A stretch of 64,000 bases of DNA from Candidatus Tepidiaquacellales bacterium UBA2330 (GTDB lineage Bacteria; Bacteroidota; Ignavibacteria; Tepidaquicellales; Tepidaquicellaceae): positions 1 to 64,000 of the forward strand of contig DDUU01000058.1 in assembly GCA_002344965.1 (NCBI GenBank), written 5' to 3'. Position numbers and translations under genes: made by a program. Positions 1-8,358 of the stretch are shown here, piece after piece; the first letter of the stretch is position 1, and the number at the start of each line of letters is the position of its first letter. The notes beneath the pieces are model-generated. The model saw nothing but the letters and a program-made list of their open reading frames with translations. It did not search any database and had not been told where the DNA came from.

Positions 1-148
1 CTCCCGGGGAAATTAATACTATCAATAAGAACAAAATTATTCAGTAAGTACAGTTAATATTGCTTTGTTAGTTAATTTAGCAAAGTTAATTAAATCATAT
101 TTCTGATTCAATTATATTTTTTATATTAATGATAATAAATAATTAAAT
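1..148. other. Non-coding AT-rich left edge
   Basis: No open frame is supported here. The stretch lies downstream of the last gene of the minus-strand cluster, so a terminator is expected. I see only a weak inverted repeat, five-base arms at 63-67 and 81-85 with a 13-base AT-rich loop and no clear U-tract partner, which is not convincing as an intrinsic terminator. It may also hold the promoter region of a gene to the left, but no -35/-10 pair stands out. Confidence 0.5.
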
Positions 149-739
149 TTATTTTACTAAAGCTTTAAGAGTTTTTAGTATTATTTTAACGTCACTGAAA
201 AAAGATCTGTCATTTAAGTATTCAAGATTTATTCTGATTTTGTCCGGCATTATTTCATTAACGTAATACTTTTCAGGATTTTCAGCGCCTGCAAGCAGTT
301 CATTTTCATTTCTGTACTTAATGGATGCAGGATCAGTAATTCCCGGTCTGACATTAAGAACTTTCATTTGCTCTTCTGAATACAGAACCACATATTTTCT
401 TACTTCAGGTCTCGGTCCTACAAAACTCATATCACCTTTAAATACATTAAGCAGCTGGGGTATCTCATCCAGTTTGTATTTCCTCAGATAATATCCTGCG
501 CCGGTAATGCGCGGATCCCTGTCTCCTACCGTTAGTAATCCTGATCTGTCAGATTCTTTTTTCATCGATCTGAATTTATACAGACCAAAGTCTTTATTAT
601 TCCTTCCTACGCGGCTTTGTATATAAAAAGCCGGACCTGTTGAACCGGCTTTGATAATTATTGAAATTATTATTATAAACGGAGTCAGTAATAATAAACC
701 TAAAAAAGAGAATATTATATCAAATGTTCTTTTAAGCAA
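149..739 (-). CDS. Initiating sugar-phosphate transferase (PglC/WcaJ catalytic-domain type)
   Basis: This is a short polyprenyl-phosphate phosphoglycosyl transferase, the enzyme family that loads the first sugar-1-phosphate onto undecaprenyl phosphate at the inner membrane. Seen: one N-terminal hydrophobic re-entrant segment (about residues 8-30), the KFRSM motif (55-59), the Asp91-Glu92 catalytic dyad, the FVGPRPE motif (106-112) and RPGIT (131-135). At 196 residues it matches the minimal PglC-like form without the extra membrane domain of WbaP/WcaJ. The start is TTG directly after the TAA of the upstream DegT gene, and the N-terminus MLKRTFDI fits the family exactly. It is the last gene of the cluster. 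The substrate sugar cannot be read from sequence; the neighbouring aminotransferase suggests an amino sugar. Confidence 0.93.
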   Translation of the reverse strand: MLKRTFDIIFSFLGLLLLTPFIIIISIIIKAGSTGPAFYIQSRVGRNNKDFGLYKFRSMKKESDRSGLLTVGDRDPRITGAGYYLRKYKLDEIPQLLNVFKGDMSFVGPRPEVRKYVVLYSEEQMKVLNVRPGITDPASIKYRNENELLAGAENPEKYYVNEIMPDKIRINLEYLNDRSFFSDVKIILKTLKALVK

Positions 740-1954
740 TTAACTTTTTAAAACAGCATTATATGAATCACGAACAGATTCAGTAATTATTTTAATATCA
801 GCATCGGAAAGCTGTGGATATACGGGCAGCGTAATTACCCGCGAATAATTACCGTAACTTTCAGGAAAATCCTCAATCTTAAAATTTCTTTCCCTGAAAA
901 CCGTAAGCATCGGAAGAGGAATGAAATGAACATTAACAGCCACTTCCCTTTTATTTATCTCTTCAATGATCTTATCACGCTGCTCTTCCGATATACCATT
1001 TATCCTCAGCAGATAAATATGATATGAAGTTTCCTTAATTTTATCTTTCGAAGGCGGAAGCTGAGCCCATCCGGTCTTCGAGAAAAAGTCGTTATATTTT
1101 TCAAAAATTTCCCGTCTTCTTAAAAGCAGATCACCGGAATATTTTCTGATCTGAGCAAGTCCGACTGCAGCACACAGATCATTAAGATTAATTTTAAATC
1201 CGGGATACACAATATCATACTTCCAGTTGCCGCCGAGAGATTTCGTGAACGCATCTTTGGTCTGCCCGTTCAGAGACAACAGTCTAAGCCATTTGTATAA
1301 TTCACCGTTGTCAAACCCATCTGGCAGATTTAGACAAATCGCTCCGCCTTCGGCTGTGGTTACATTTTTTACTGCATGGAAGGAAAATACTGACACGTCG
1401 CAGAGTGAACCGCTTTCTTTACCTTTATATACAGCGCCTATAGAGTGAGCTGCGTCAGACATCACAAAAATTCTTCCGAGCTTTTTCTGGGTTTCATTCG
1501 CCGGCTTAAACAAATTTTTAATTTCCGGCTCATTTATAATTTCATATATCTCATCATAATCACACGGAAACCCTGCAATATCAACAGGCACAATCGCTTT
1601 GGTCTTTTCCGTGATGAGATTTTTTATTTTTGAAACATTCATGCAGAAATTCTTATCAGAATCTGCCATCACAGGCGAAGCGCCGAGATGCATTACTGCA
1701 AGAGCAGTTGCGCAGTAAGTATAAGAAGGAATAATAACTTCATCGCCTTTTCCGACACCAAACCAGTGAAGCATCAGCATCATTGCAGAAGTAGCGGAAT
1801 TCACGCACAAAACATTTTTTACTCCGGTCAGTTTCGCAACTTCAGTTTCCAGTGCTTTCACTTTCGGTCCTGTTGTAATCCAGCCTGAGTTAAGCGAGTC
1901 CAGCACTTCATTTATTACATCACCGTCAATATACGGTGGTGAAAACGGTATCAT
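740..1954 (-). CDS. DegT/DnrJ/EryC1/StrS sugar aminotransferase
   Basis: A PLP-dependent nucleotide-sugar aminotransferase of 404 residues that would convert a keto sugar nucleotide to an amino sugar in the cytoplasm. Seen: the SGWITTGP N-terminal motif typical of the ArnB/PglE branch, the SDAAHS cofactor motif (166-171) and the Schiff-base lysine K196 in SFHAVKN. Its ATG overlaps the stop of the upstream GT-C gene in an ATGA, and it abuts the initiating transferase, so it may make the first sugar loaded on the lipid carrier. An insertion around residues 140-160 is longer than in many relatives. It is one of four DegT enzymes in the window. The keto-sugar donor enzyme is not adjacent. Confidence 0.92.
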   Translation of the reverse strand: MIPFSPPYIDGDVINEVLDSLNSGWITTGPKVKALETEVAKLTGVKNVLCVNSATSAMMLMLHWFGVGKGDEVIIPSYTYCATALAVMHLGASPVMADSDKNFCMNVSKIKNLITEKTKAIVPVDIAGFPCDYDEIYEIINEPEIKNLFKPANETQKKLGRIFVMSDAAHSIGAVYKGKESGSLCDVSVFSFHAVKNVTTAEGGAICLNLPDGFDNGELYKWLRLLSLNGQTKDAFTKSLGGNWKYDIVYPGFKINLNDLCAAVGLAQIRKYSGDLLLRRREIFEKYNDFFSKTGWAQLPPSKDKIKETSYHIYLLRINGISEEQRDKIIEEINKREVAVNVHFIPLPMLTVFRERNFKIEDFPESYGNYSRVITLPVYPQLSDADIKIITESVRDSYNAVLKS

Positions 1955-3555
1955 ACTTTTTTTGAATTTGATTTCAGAATTTTATAATTATCGGTTAATA
2001 TTAAAAGGAAAGGTACGCTGAAATAGACAGCAAACTCTACCGTATAACTGTAACGCTCAAGTGATGACTCCACAAGACTTACCATCAGGGCTTTTGCAAG
2101 AAATATCATACATATCAGAAACGCAATCACAGCGTCGGTATTTTTAAATCCGGTTTTAAAAAGTAAATAAACGCTGAATAAAAACATTGCAAAAAATGTA
2201 AGATACCAGACTGTATTTCTCAGGAAGATGTTGTAAAAACTCTCGTACAACTCATAAATATTTTTCAAAACTGTTTCCTGAGCAATTACTTCACCGCTGT
2301 CAGTTACGATAATATAATTTAACTGCTCCTGCAGATTTATTTCCTTCTGCAGAAATTTTTTAATCTCTTCATTCATTGATCTGTCAGAAGAGATCTGCAG
2401 CCATTTCTTTTTATCAAGCTCCGTTATATATCTTTTATCAACAATGTTTCGTTTGTAATTATACATAAGCTGATCAAAATATTTTACTTCTATTCCCAGA
2501 TTTCTGAAGAAGTATATAAAGTTGCTGATAAAAAATTTCGCATAAATATCCGGATGTTTTTTGATGGCATCTAAAGAAACCATCCGCATATGCGGCTGAA
2601 TATCAGTATACTTTTTTAATGTATCTTCACCCATCAGATTACCCGCAAACTGCAGCTGTCTGTGAAAATTATCTTTGAATACGCTGAAAAGTTTTGTTAT
2701 GCCGAAACTGTTTCTTATATATGATTTATCTTTTCTCGGAATAGAATCAAGTGTCTGCTGAATTGCCTGATTCACAAATCCGGGATACTCATCGGATGTT
2801 TCCATAAAAAGAATCGTTACACCTGCAAGGTTTGCCTCGCCGAAAGGTGTTATTGTGAATTTACCGAGTGTCGAATAATTGTATATACACAGTCCGGTGA
2901 TCATTACTGAAACAGGAATTATAAGCGATATGTATTTTAATACTCCGTATTTTTTGATAATAAAATAAATAATCATAAGTATCATAATGCCGAAAAAAAA
3001 CATACCGGCAGGTCTGATAAAAATAAGAACTGCTGCTGATACTGAAAACAAAACCATATAAACATTCCTGTCCCTTTTTAAAGAAAGTATCATCAGCGCT
3101 GCGCAGATCAGCAGTACATTTGTAAAAATACCTTCCGTCAGCAGCGCCGACTCAAGAATCAAAAAATAAGACGATGTCATATAAACCGTCAGGAAACATG
3201 CAAACACAACAGCATACTTTTTATAAACAGCGCTGAAAATAAAGATAAGCAGGATTCCCGTAAATAGCGAGAATATGATCTGCATAAGTGAAACCGTAAA
3301 AATGCTTTCGGAAAAATACCAAATCTTTGCCAGGAAAACCGGATAGCCGGGCGTCCTGATATCAAACAGAGGAGTTACGGAATTTAATATGGAAAAAGCA
3401 GCAGATATATATGACGCACTGTCGTTGGAAAGAATGTTTACAGGATAGTAAAAAAGATAAGGCAGTCTTGTTAAAAGAAAAAAGAACAGGAATATCAGAC
3501 TTCCTTTCAGGAAAGTATTTCTTCCGTCAAAAAAGAATTTTCTTAGGAATTTCAT
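1951..3555 (-). CDS. GT-C-type membrane glycosyltransferase-like protein
   Basis: A 534-residue integral membrane protein. Seen: a basic N-terminus, a first membrane helix near residues 16-35, a run of further hydrophobic segments up to about residue 240, a large soluble part (about 250-450) and two or three C-terminal helices. The loop motif RTPGYP after the first helix is typical of the ArnT/PMT-like GT39/GT83 families, which use polyprenyl-phosphate sugars on the periplasmic side. The GT2 next door (3552-4436) resembles polyprenyl-phosphate sugar synthases, so the pair could make and use a lipid-linked sugar; this is inference. Both ends overlap neighbours by four bases (ATGA). Confidence 0.8.
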   Translation of the reverse strand: MKFLRKFFFDGRNTFLKGSLIFLFFFLLTRLPYLFYYPVNILSNDSASYISAAFSILNSVTPLFDIRTPGYPVFLAKIWYFSESIFTVSLMQIIFSLFTGILLIFIFSAVYKKYAVVFACFLTVYMTSSYFLILESALLTEGIFTNVLLICAALMILSLKRDRNVYMVLFSVSAAVLIFIRPAGMFFFGIMILMIIYFIIKKYGVLKYISLIIPVSVMITGLCIYNYSTLGKFTITPFGEANLAGVTILFMETSDEYPGFVNQAIQQTLDSIPRKDKSYIRNSFGITKLFSVFKDNFHRQLQFAGNLMGEDTLKKYTDIQPHMRMVSLDAIKKHPDIYAKFFISNFIYFFRNLGIEVKYFDQLMYNYKRNIVDKRYITELDKKKWLQISSDRSMNEEIKKFLQKEINLQEQLNYIIVTDSGEVIAQETVLKNIYELYESFYNIFLRNTVWYLTFFAMFLFSVYLLFKTGFKNTDAVIAFLICMIFLAKALMVSLVESSLERYSYTVEFAVYFSVPFLLILTDNYKILKSNSKKV

Positions 3556-4436
3556 TCAGGCCGGTTTCTCATATCAGCTGAAATTATTAAATGCTTGATC
3601 TGTACTGAAATAAGTCCCATACCGAACATAAGAATTGAAAGCAGTATGCTGCCAAGTCCCAGATAGAATGTAATAGGCATTCTGAAGATAAGCGAAAATA
3701 TAAAATTTATTCCTGCGAAGATCAGCAAAACCGCGCAGAATACAATGAAAATTTTTATCGGATTATAAAAAAGAATCGCTTCGGTGATAAACTGCAGAGT
3801 TCTCATTGAATCCCTGAATAATCTGACTTTTGTCGTTCCTTCCCTTTTTTTGTAATCTATCGGAATATATTTCACATAAAGCGCATTCATCATATAAGCG
3901 AGCGTAAGTGATGTAGTGAAACTGAATGTGTTGCAGAGTTTTGAAAAATACGGCAGGATTTTTTTACGGGAAAAAACTCTGAGCCCGGAATTTATATCAT
4001 CAATCTTTCTTCCCGCGGAAAACTCAACAAGTTTTTTTAATATCAGCCGCAGTATTTTTTTCTTGAATGACTCATCGTAATTTTCTCCCTGCCTTGCGCC
4101 GACCACCATATCAAATCCTTTGTTGTATTCGCTTACAAGCACAGGGATCATTTCAAGCGGATATGTTCCGTCTGCATCCGTGATCACTATCGTGTCATTG
4201 GAAGCAGCTTCAATCCCGTCTTTAAGTGATTTGCCGTAGCCGATATTATGCGGATGTCTAATTGTTATCGCTCCTGCTTTCTCGCTCATCTCCGCAGTTC
4301 TGTCAGTGGAACCGTCATCGACTACTATGATCTCAACTTCTCCGAGATTATTTAACTGCGCGACTTTTTTAATGTCAAAGACCGTCATTGCAATGACGCT
4401 TCCTTCGTTGTAAGCTGGTATGACTACTGAGATCAT
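3552..4436 (-). CDS. GT2 glycosyltransferase, dolichyl-phosphate-mannose-synthase-like, two C-terminal helices
   Basis: A family 2 glycosyltransferase of 294 residues. Seen: the N-terminal SVVIPAYNEG start of the GT-A fold, the DDGSTD nucleotide-binding motif, the DADGTYP metal-binding motif, and two C-terminal membrane helices (about 230-252 and 258-285). This architecture matches polyprenyl-phosphate hexose synthases of the DPM1/GtrB/ArnC kind, which make lipid-phosphate sugars for GT-C enzymes. The GT-C protein at 1951-3555 follows with an ATGA overlap and is its plausible user. The sugar is unknown. Confidence 0.88.
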   Translation of the reverse strand: MISVVIPAYNEGSVIAMTVFDIKKVAQLNNLGEVEIIVVDDGSTDRTAEMSEKAGAITIRHPHNIGYGKSLKDGIEAASNDTIVITDADGTYPLEMIPVLVSEYNKGFDMVVGARQGENYDESFKKKILRLILKKLVEFSAGRKIDDINSGLRVFSRKKILPYFSKLCNTFSFTTSLTLAYMMNALYVKYIPIDYKKREGTTKVRLFRDSMRTLQFITEAILFYNPIKIFIVFCAVLLIFAGINFIFSLIFRMPITFYLGLGSILLSILMFGMGLISVQIKHLIISADMRNRPE

Positions 4437-4440
4437 TTTT

Positions 4441-5133
4441 TTATTTAATTTTTTCGTAAACGCTTATAAGAGAAATTCCGACAGGGTTGCTTAGCGGTAA
4501 AAACTTTTTTGAGAAAGGCACTATGTATTTGTCAAACATTCCTATCTCACCTTCGGTATCATTTATGTTTCCGGATTTCAGAGCTTTATAAACCAGCCAG
4601 TAACCAAGCGCGCCGATAGGATTGAAATAATATTGTTTTATCAGTTTTACATTTGAAGGAATTGCAAGATCATTCATCATTTCCTTGGTGTATCTTTTAA
4701 AATGTCCCGCCGCCGTATCAAAATTTGAATAAAGAAATTTATGAGAAGGTACAAGATGAAACAATACTCCTCCGGGTTTCATCAGGTCAAGCAGTTTGGC
4801 GAAAAAAGCTGCATCATCTTCCACATGCTCCATTACGTTCATGCATAAAATAAAATCATAACTGCCAGTTACGTTTATTAAATCAATACATTCAGTCTTT
4901 ATTTCTCTTCTGAATTTTTTTTTTCTGATATGATCTATCGCAGGTAATGAAATGTCAATACAGTATAAAGAGTCAAACTCGCTTTTTTCCGTAATGATTT
5001 TTGTAAACGAACCTACTCCGCAACCGACTTCAAGTACGTCACCTCTGATATATTCTTCAAACTGTTCGAATGTCCACTGATTATAATTTGTGGCTTTCTG
5101 CATTTGCTCAGCAGATGTAAAAAGTTCTGACAT
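4441..5133 (-). CDS. Class I SAM-dependent methyltransferase
   Basis: A 230-residue Rossmann methyltransferase of the Methyltransf_11/23 type. Seen: the SAM-binding motif VLEVGCGVGSF in the first third, an acidic residue ending strand 2 (YCIDIS), and the motif 4 region DFILCMNVMEHV. It probably methylates a sugar hydroxyl or a chain terminus of the glycan in the cytoplasm; no specificity residue is readable. The AAA-rich stretch encoding RKKKF contains an uninterrupted ten-base A tract (4915-4924), a possible slippage site. It sits four bases from the GT2 gene and three from the acyltransferase gene. Confidence 0.88.
   Translation of the reverse strand: MSELFTSAEQMQKATNYNQWTFEQFEEYIRGDVLEVGCGVGSFTKIITEKSEFDSLYCIDISLPAIDHIRKKKFRREIKTECIDLINVTGSYDFILCMNVMEHVEDDAAFFAKLLDLMKPGGVLFHLVPSHKFLYSNFDTAAGHFKRYTKEMMNDLAIPSNVKLIKQYYFNPIGALGYWLVYKALKSGNINDTEGEIGMFDKYIVPFSKKFLPLSNPVGISLISVYEKIK
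4915..4924 (-). repeat. A10 homopolymer inside methyltransferase gene
   Basis: Ten consecutive T on the plus strand, A on the coding strand, within the methyltransferase at 4441-5133. It encodes a run of lysines. A one-base slip would truncate the protein after its first third. Confidence 0.9.
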
Positions 5134-5136
5134 TAA

Positions 5137-5799
5137 TTAATCCTTATCAATTTCTTTAATAAAAACAGCAGGGTTACCTGCGTAAATGCTGAACGGTTTG
5201 ACTTCATTATTCACAACGCTGCCTGCCCCGATTATAGAACCTTTGCCGATCCGCACGCCTTTCATAATAAAGCAGTTAGCTCCGATCCAAACGTCATCTT
5301 CTATGACGACCGGACTTCGCTTTATTTTATCCCATCTCTTCAGCCGGTTTTCATAAGGTACATTGTGTGAATTCGTATCCATTATAACTGTATTCGCTCC
5401 TATCATAATTCTGCTGCCGAGCGTTACGCTTCTTTCACTGATAATGGAAGTGCCGTTCAGATAAACTTCATCACCCGTAATAATTTTTCCTTCCTTCGAA
5501 GTTCTCATAAATACACCGCCTGCGATATTACCTGAATTGTATCCGCACTTTGCAGAGATAAGACGCATATTGTTTCCAAGATTAATGGATCCGCGGTTCT
5601 CAATTCTCGGCATTCCGAATACTTTTATTCCCTTTCCGTATTTTACTCCGTTTGCTGTCAGTACAATTTTCATCACCGGCGAAAATATCAGTGTAATGAC
5701 TTTTGAAAAATGCAGCAAAGCGTCTTTGATGAGTTCAAAATAATTCTCATTCCCCGTATCGAATTTCAGCTTTTCATTGTATTTAAAAAGAAAACTCAT
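5137..5799 (-). CDS. Left-handed beta-helix O-acyltransferase (hexapeptide repeat)
   Basis: A 220-residue acyltransferase of the LbetaH family, likely an acetyl-CoA-dependent O-acetyltransferase acting on a sugar of the repeat unit. Seen: repeated hexapeptides from about residue 60 to 205, with the characteristic C-terminal turns VWIGANCFI and IGAGSVV, and the MDTNSHNV loop that carries a probable catalytic histidine as in the WbbJ/NodL/maltose-acetyltransferase group. The first 50 residues contain a hydrophobic patch that may associate with the membrane. ATG start, tightly packed between two methyltransferases. Confidence 0.9.
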   Translation of the reverse strand: MSFLFKYNEKLKFDTGNENYFELIKDALLHFSKVITLIFSPVMKIVLTANGVKYGKGIKVFGMPRIENRGSINLGNNMRLISAKCGYNSGNIAGGVFMRTSKEGKIITGDEVYLNGTSIISERSVTLGSRIMIGANTVIMDTNSHNVPYENRLKRWDKIKRSPVVIEDDVWIGANCFIMKGVRIGKGSIIGAGSVVNNEVKPFSIYAGNPAVFIKEIDKD

Positions 5800-5805
5800 A
5801 TGCAG

Positions 5806-6630
5806 CTATTTTTTAATACCGCTCCCGCTCCAGCTTACTCCTTTATATGCGTTTATATGCACATCAGAATAATCACCATTGCCGAACCAGTTTGATATTC
5901 TGCTTTTACTGATAAAGTCAACCTGCGGCGCATTCAGCTTATCAAATACATTAAGCGTGTTTCTCTCAAATGACATTTTTCTGAAGTTATCAAAATATTC
6001 ATAAAAAGGTAAAAACTTCAATGGTAATTTATAAACAGTATAAACAGGAATATATAAAAGTCCGGTAATAAACTTTGAAAGTCCGAGAAGATTTTTTCTG
6101 TTCATGTTTTTCAGGAATACTTTTCTGATCGGCTCTACACCGTATTTTACCAAAGCGTTACCTTCCTCTGAATAAACCCAGACGATTGTCTTTCCGCCTG
6201 ATTTAGTATGACGCTTCATATTTTCAAACGTAAGATCCGGATTGTCAGTATGATGCACAACTCCGATAGAAAAAACTATATCAAATTTTTTTCCAAGATC
6301 CATTTTCGCAATATCATTTTCTATAAATTCAATATTGGAAAAATCTTTATTTCTTTCCTTTGCAATTTCTGTTGTATTCAGATCAACTGAAGTTATGCTT
6401 TTTGCATACGGAGCGATAAAAGATGTATGCTGACCTCCGCCGCATCCGCATTCGAGAACTTCCATATTTCTGAAATCTTCAAGTGTGTTCGGAAGTATCC
6501 AGTCCTTGAATAGAAATAGTTCGTTGTCCTGCAGCAAAGTCCACTGCTGACTCCATTCTGACTGCTTGCTCTGTAAATCAGGAGAACTTTCTGTCATAAA
6601 CAAATTTATTAAAAGTCTTGAATTCGTCAT
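5806..6630 (-). CDS. Class I SAM-dependent methyltransferase
   Basis: A methyltransferase with motif VLECGCGGGQHTS and a motif 4 segment DIVFSIGVVHHT, of the Methyltransf_11 kind often found in glycan loci. The longest frame (274 residues) starts inside the asparagine synthetase gene and overlaps it by 53 bases; a second ATG at 6597, giving a start MTESSPD, leaves only a 20-base overlap and is the more probable start. The central region (about 160-220) has a proline-rich, partly hydrophobic insertion. Target residue unknown; it could methylate a sugar or an amidated uronic acid made by the neighbours. Confidence 0.87.
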   Translation of the reverse strand: MTNSRLLINLFMTESSPDLQSKQSEWSQQWTLLQDNELFLFKDWILPNTLEDFRNMEVLECGCGGGQHTSFIAPYAKSITSVDLNTTEIAKERNKDFSNIEFIENDIAKMDLGKKFDIVFSIGVVHHTDNPDLTFENMKRHTKSGGKTIVWVYSEEGNALVKYGVEPIRKVFLKNMNRKNLLGLSKFITGLLYIPVYTVYKLPLKFLPFYEYFDNFRKMSFERNTLNVFDKLNAPQVDFISKSRISNWFGNGDYSDVHINAYKGVSWSGSGIKK

Positions 6631-8356
6631 TTCCGTTTGCTCCGATCCATGTACCTACCGGAGAATTAAATCCGCTTTTTTTCTTATTTATTACAAACTC
6701 CGGAACAACGTCTTTTAAAGCTTTCTTCAGTATATATTTCAGTTTTAATCCTTTCATTTTTCTGCCTGCAGGGATTGAAGCTGCGTATTCCACCAGTTCC
6801 GGATCTAAATAAGGACATCTTGCTTCTATGCTGCTATACATTGTAGTCATGTCAACTTTTACAAGTATATCATCCGTTAGCCAGGTCATGCCGTCCACAT
6901 ATAAATTTCTGTCAAGAGGTTCCAGATCTGCGCATTTGTCATAATACTTTTTAAAAATAAAATACGGATCCGTATCATAGACAAGATCTTTAAATTTATT
7001 ACCGAGTATATTAACGCGCTCTTCGGGTGAAAAAAATTGTCTCCACATATAATGCGCCTGCTCGGGAGAATGCAGCGTGCCGTTCAGAAACTGCTTCTGC
7101 TTGTACTGCCAGTTCAGCTTATTCCTGTTATTGGAATTTTCAGAAATTCCGATTATAAATTTTTTTAATAAATCCGGAATTGGTTTCGCATAATTGTAAT
7201 ATTTATCTGCCTTGTAAGTAATATAACCTGCGAATATTTCATCCGCCCCGTCTCCGCTGAGCACTACGGTAACATATTCCGAAGCAAGCTTCGAAACTTC
7301 TATCATAGGTATTAATGAATTGTCTGCAAAAGGTTCATCGAAAATATCGACTGCGTTGTTTATAAATTCCAGTTCATCATTTATATCACAGATCATCCCG
7401 TGATGGTTTGTTCCGATGATTTTCGCAGCTCTGTCAGCATCGGGCAGTTCATTATAACTGTTCTGATTGAATCCAACGCTGAATGTATGCAGCTCTCCTT
7501 TATGAAATTTTTTCATCAGAGCTGCAATGGAAGTGGAGTCAACGCCGCCGCTGAGAAACGCTCCTACAGGAACATCGCTGATCATTCTTCTTTTCACCGA
7601 CTCTTCCAGCAGATGAAGTATATGCCTGCCTGTATCCTCTTCACTGTCTTTATTTTTAATTCTGAAAGAATCCGAATAATCCCAGTACCGGACTTTGGAA
7701 ATGCTTTTCCCGGAGTCGGATATTTTCATATAATGTGCCGCTTCGAGTTTATATATATCCTTGTAAATTGTCATCGGCGAAAGTATATATCCAATTGCAA
7801 GAAAACAATTTAGCGCTTCGTAAGACACTTCAAACGGAATTGAGCTGTCCTGCTTAAGGGCTTTTATTTCCGAAGCAAAAGTAACATTACCATTTTTATC
7901 GAAATAATAGTAAAGCGGTTTTTTCCCGAATCTGTCTTTGGCAAAAGTAAGAGTCCGGAGTTTCGAATCCCAGATTGCAAGCGTAAACATTCCGTTAAAC
8001 ATTTTAAAACAACTCTCGCCGTATTTTTCAAATGCATATAAAATTACTTCAGTGTCGGAATTTGTTTGAAATGAATAACCTGATTTTTTGAGTTCATTTT
8101 TGATCCCGATGAAGTTATATATTTCTCCGTTGAATACAATATGAAATCTTTCGTCAGCTGAAGACATCGGCTGATTGGCATTTTCCGAAAGGTCAATGAT
8201 AGCGAGTCTTCTGTGACCGAGAGTAATATCGTTTAATGATTTGATGCCCTGATTATCGGGACCGCGGTGTGAGATGGATTCGCACATTCGGGAAACGGTT
8301 TTAACCGTTTCTCCCCCGGAGTTAGACCAGTGGCTCTTGCCTGCTATGCCGCACAT
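6578..8356 (-). CDS. asnB: Asparagine synthetase (glutamine-hydrolysing) homologue
   Basis: A full-length two-domain enzyme of 592 residues. Seen: the N-terminal glutaminase domain with nucleophile Cys2 (MCGIAG), RGPD (31-34) and NGEIYN (76-81); and the synthetase domain with the PP-loop SGGVDS (269-274) and the LSGDGADE motif. Known: such enzymes make asparagine, but copies inside polysaccharide loci often amidate uronic acids. Here the next upstream gene is a UDP-glucuronate-4-epimerase-like enzyme, so amidation of a hexuronic acid is a reasonable inference. A second, shorter homologue sits at 28914-30236. Confidence 0.95.
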   Translation of the reverse strand: MCGIAGKSHWSNSGGETVKTVSRMCESISHRGPDNQGIKSLNDITLGHRRLAIIDLSENANQPMSSADERFHIVFNGEIYNFIGIKNELKKSGYSFQTNSDTEVILYAFEKYGESCFKMFNGMFTLAIWDSKLRTLTFAKDRFGKKPLYYYFDKNGNVTFASEIKALKQDSSIPFEVSYEALNCFLAIGYILSPMTIYKDIYKLEAAHYMKISDSGKSISKVRYWDYSDSFRIKNKDSEEDTGRHILHLLEESVKRRMISDVPVGAFLSGGVDSTSIAALMKKFHKGELHTFSVGFNQNSYNELPDADRAAKIIGTNHHGMICDINDELEFINNAVDIFDEPFADNSLIPMIEVSKLASEYVTVVLSGDGADEIFAGYITYKADKYYNYAKPIPDLLKKFIIGISENSNNRNKLNWQYKQKQFLNGTLHSPEQAHYMWRQFFSPEERVNILGNKFKDLVYDTDPYFIFKKYYDKCADLEPLDRNLYVDGMTWLTDDILVKVDMTTMYSSIEARCPYLDPELVEYAASIPAGRKMKGLKLKYILKKALKDVVPEFVINKKKSGFNSPVGTWIGANGNDEFKTFNKFVYDRKFS

Positions 8357-8358
8357 TT

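Noticed and set aside
63..85. Possible terminator hairpin downstream of the last gene
   Set aside because: Only a five-base AT-containing stem with a long loop and no proper T-tract on the relevant strand; too weak to call.
1227..1888. Plus-strand open frames opposite the DegT gene, and many similar plus-strand frames throughout
   Set aside because: They are antisense shadows of strongly supported minus-strand genes, with no family motifs and low-complexity composition.
6595..6630. Large overlap between methyltransferase and asnB as evidence of a programmed frameshift
   Set aside because: A second in-frame ATG at 6597 reduces the overlap to 20 bases and gives a better N-terminus, so no special mechanism is needed.
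7400..7813. 137-residue plus-strand frame opposite asnB
   Set aside because: It lies fully inside the conserved synthetase domain on the other strand and has no recognisable domain or ribosome site.
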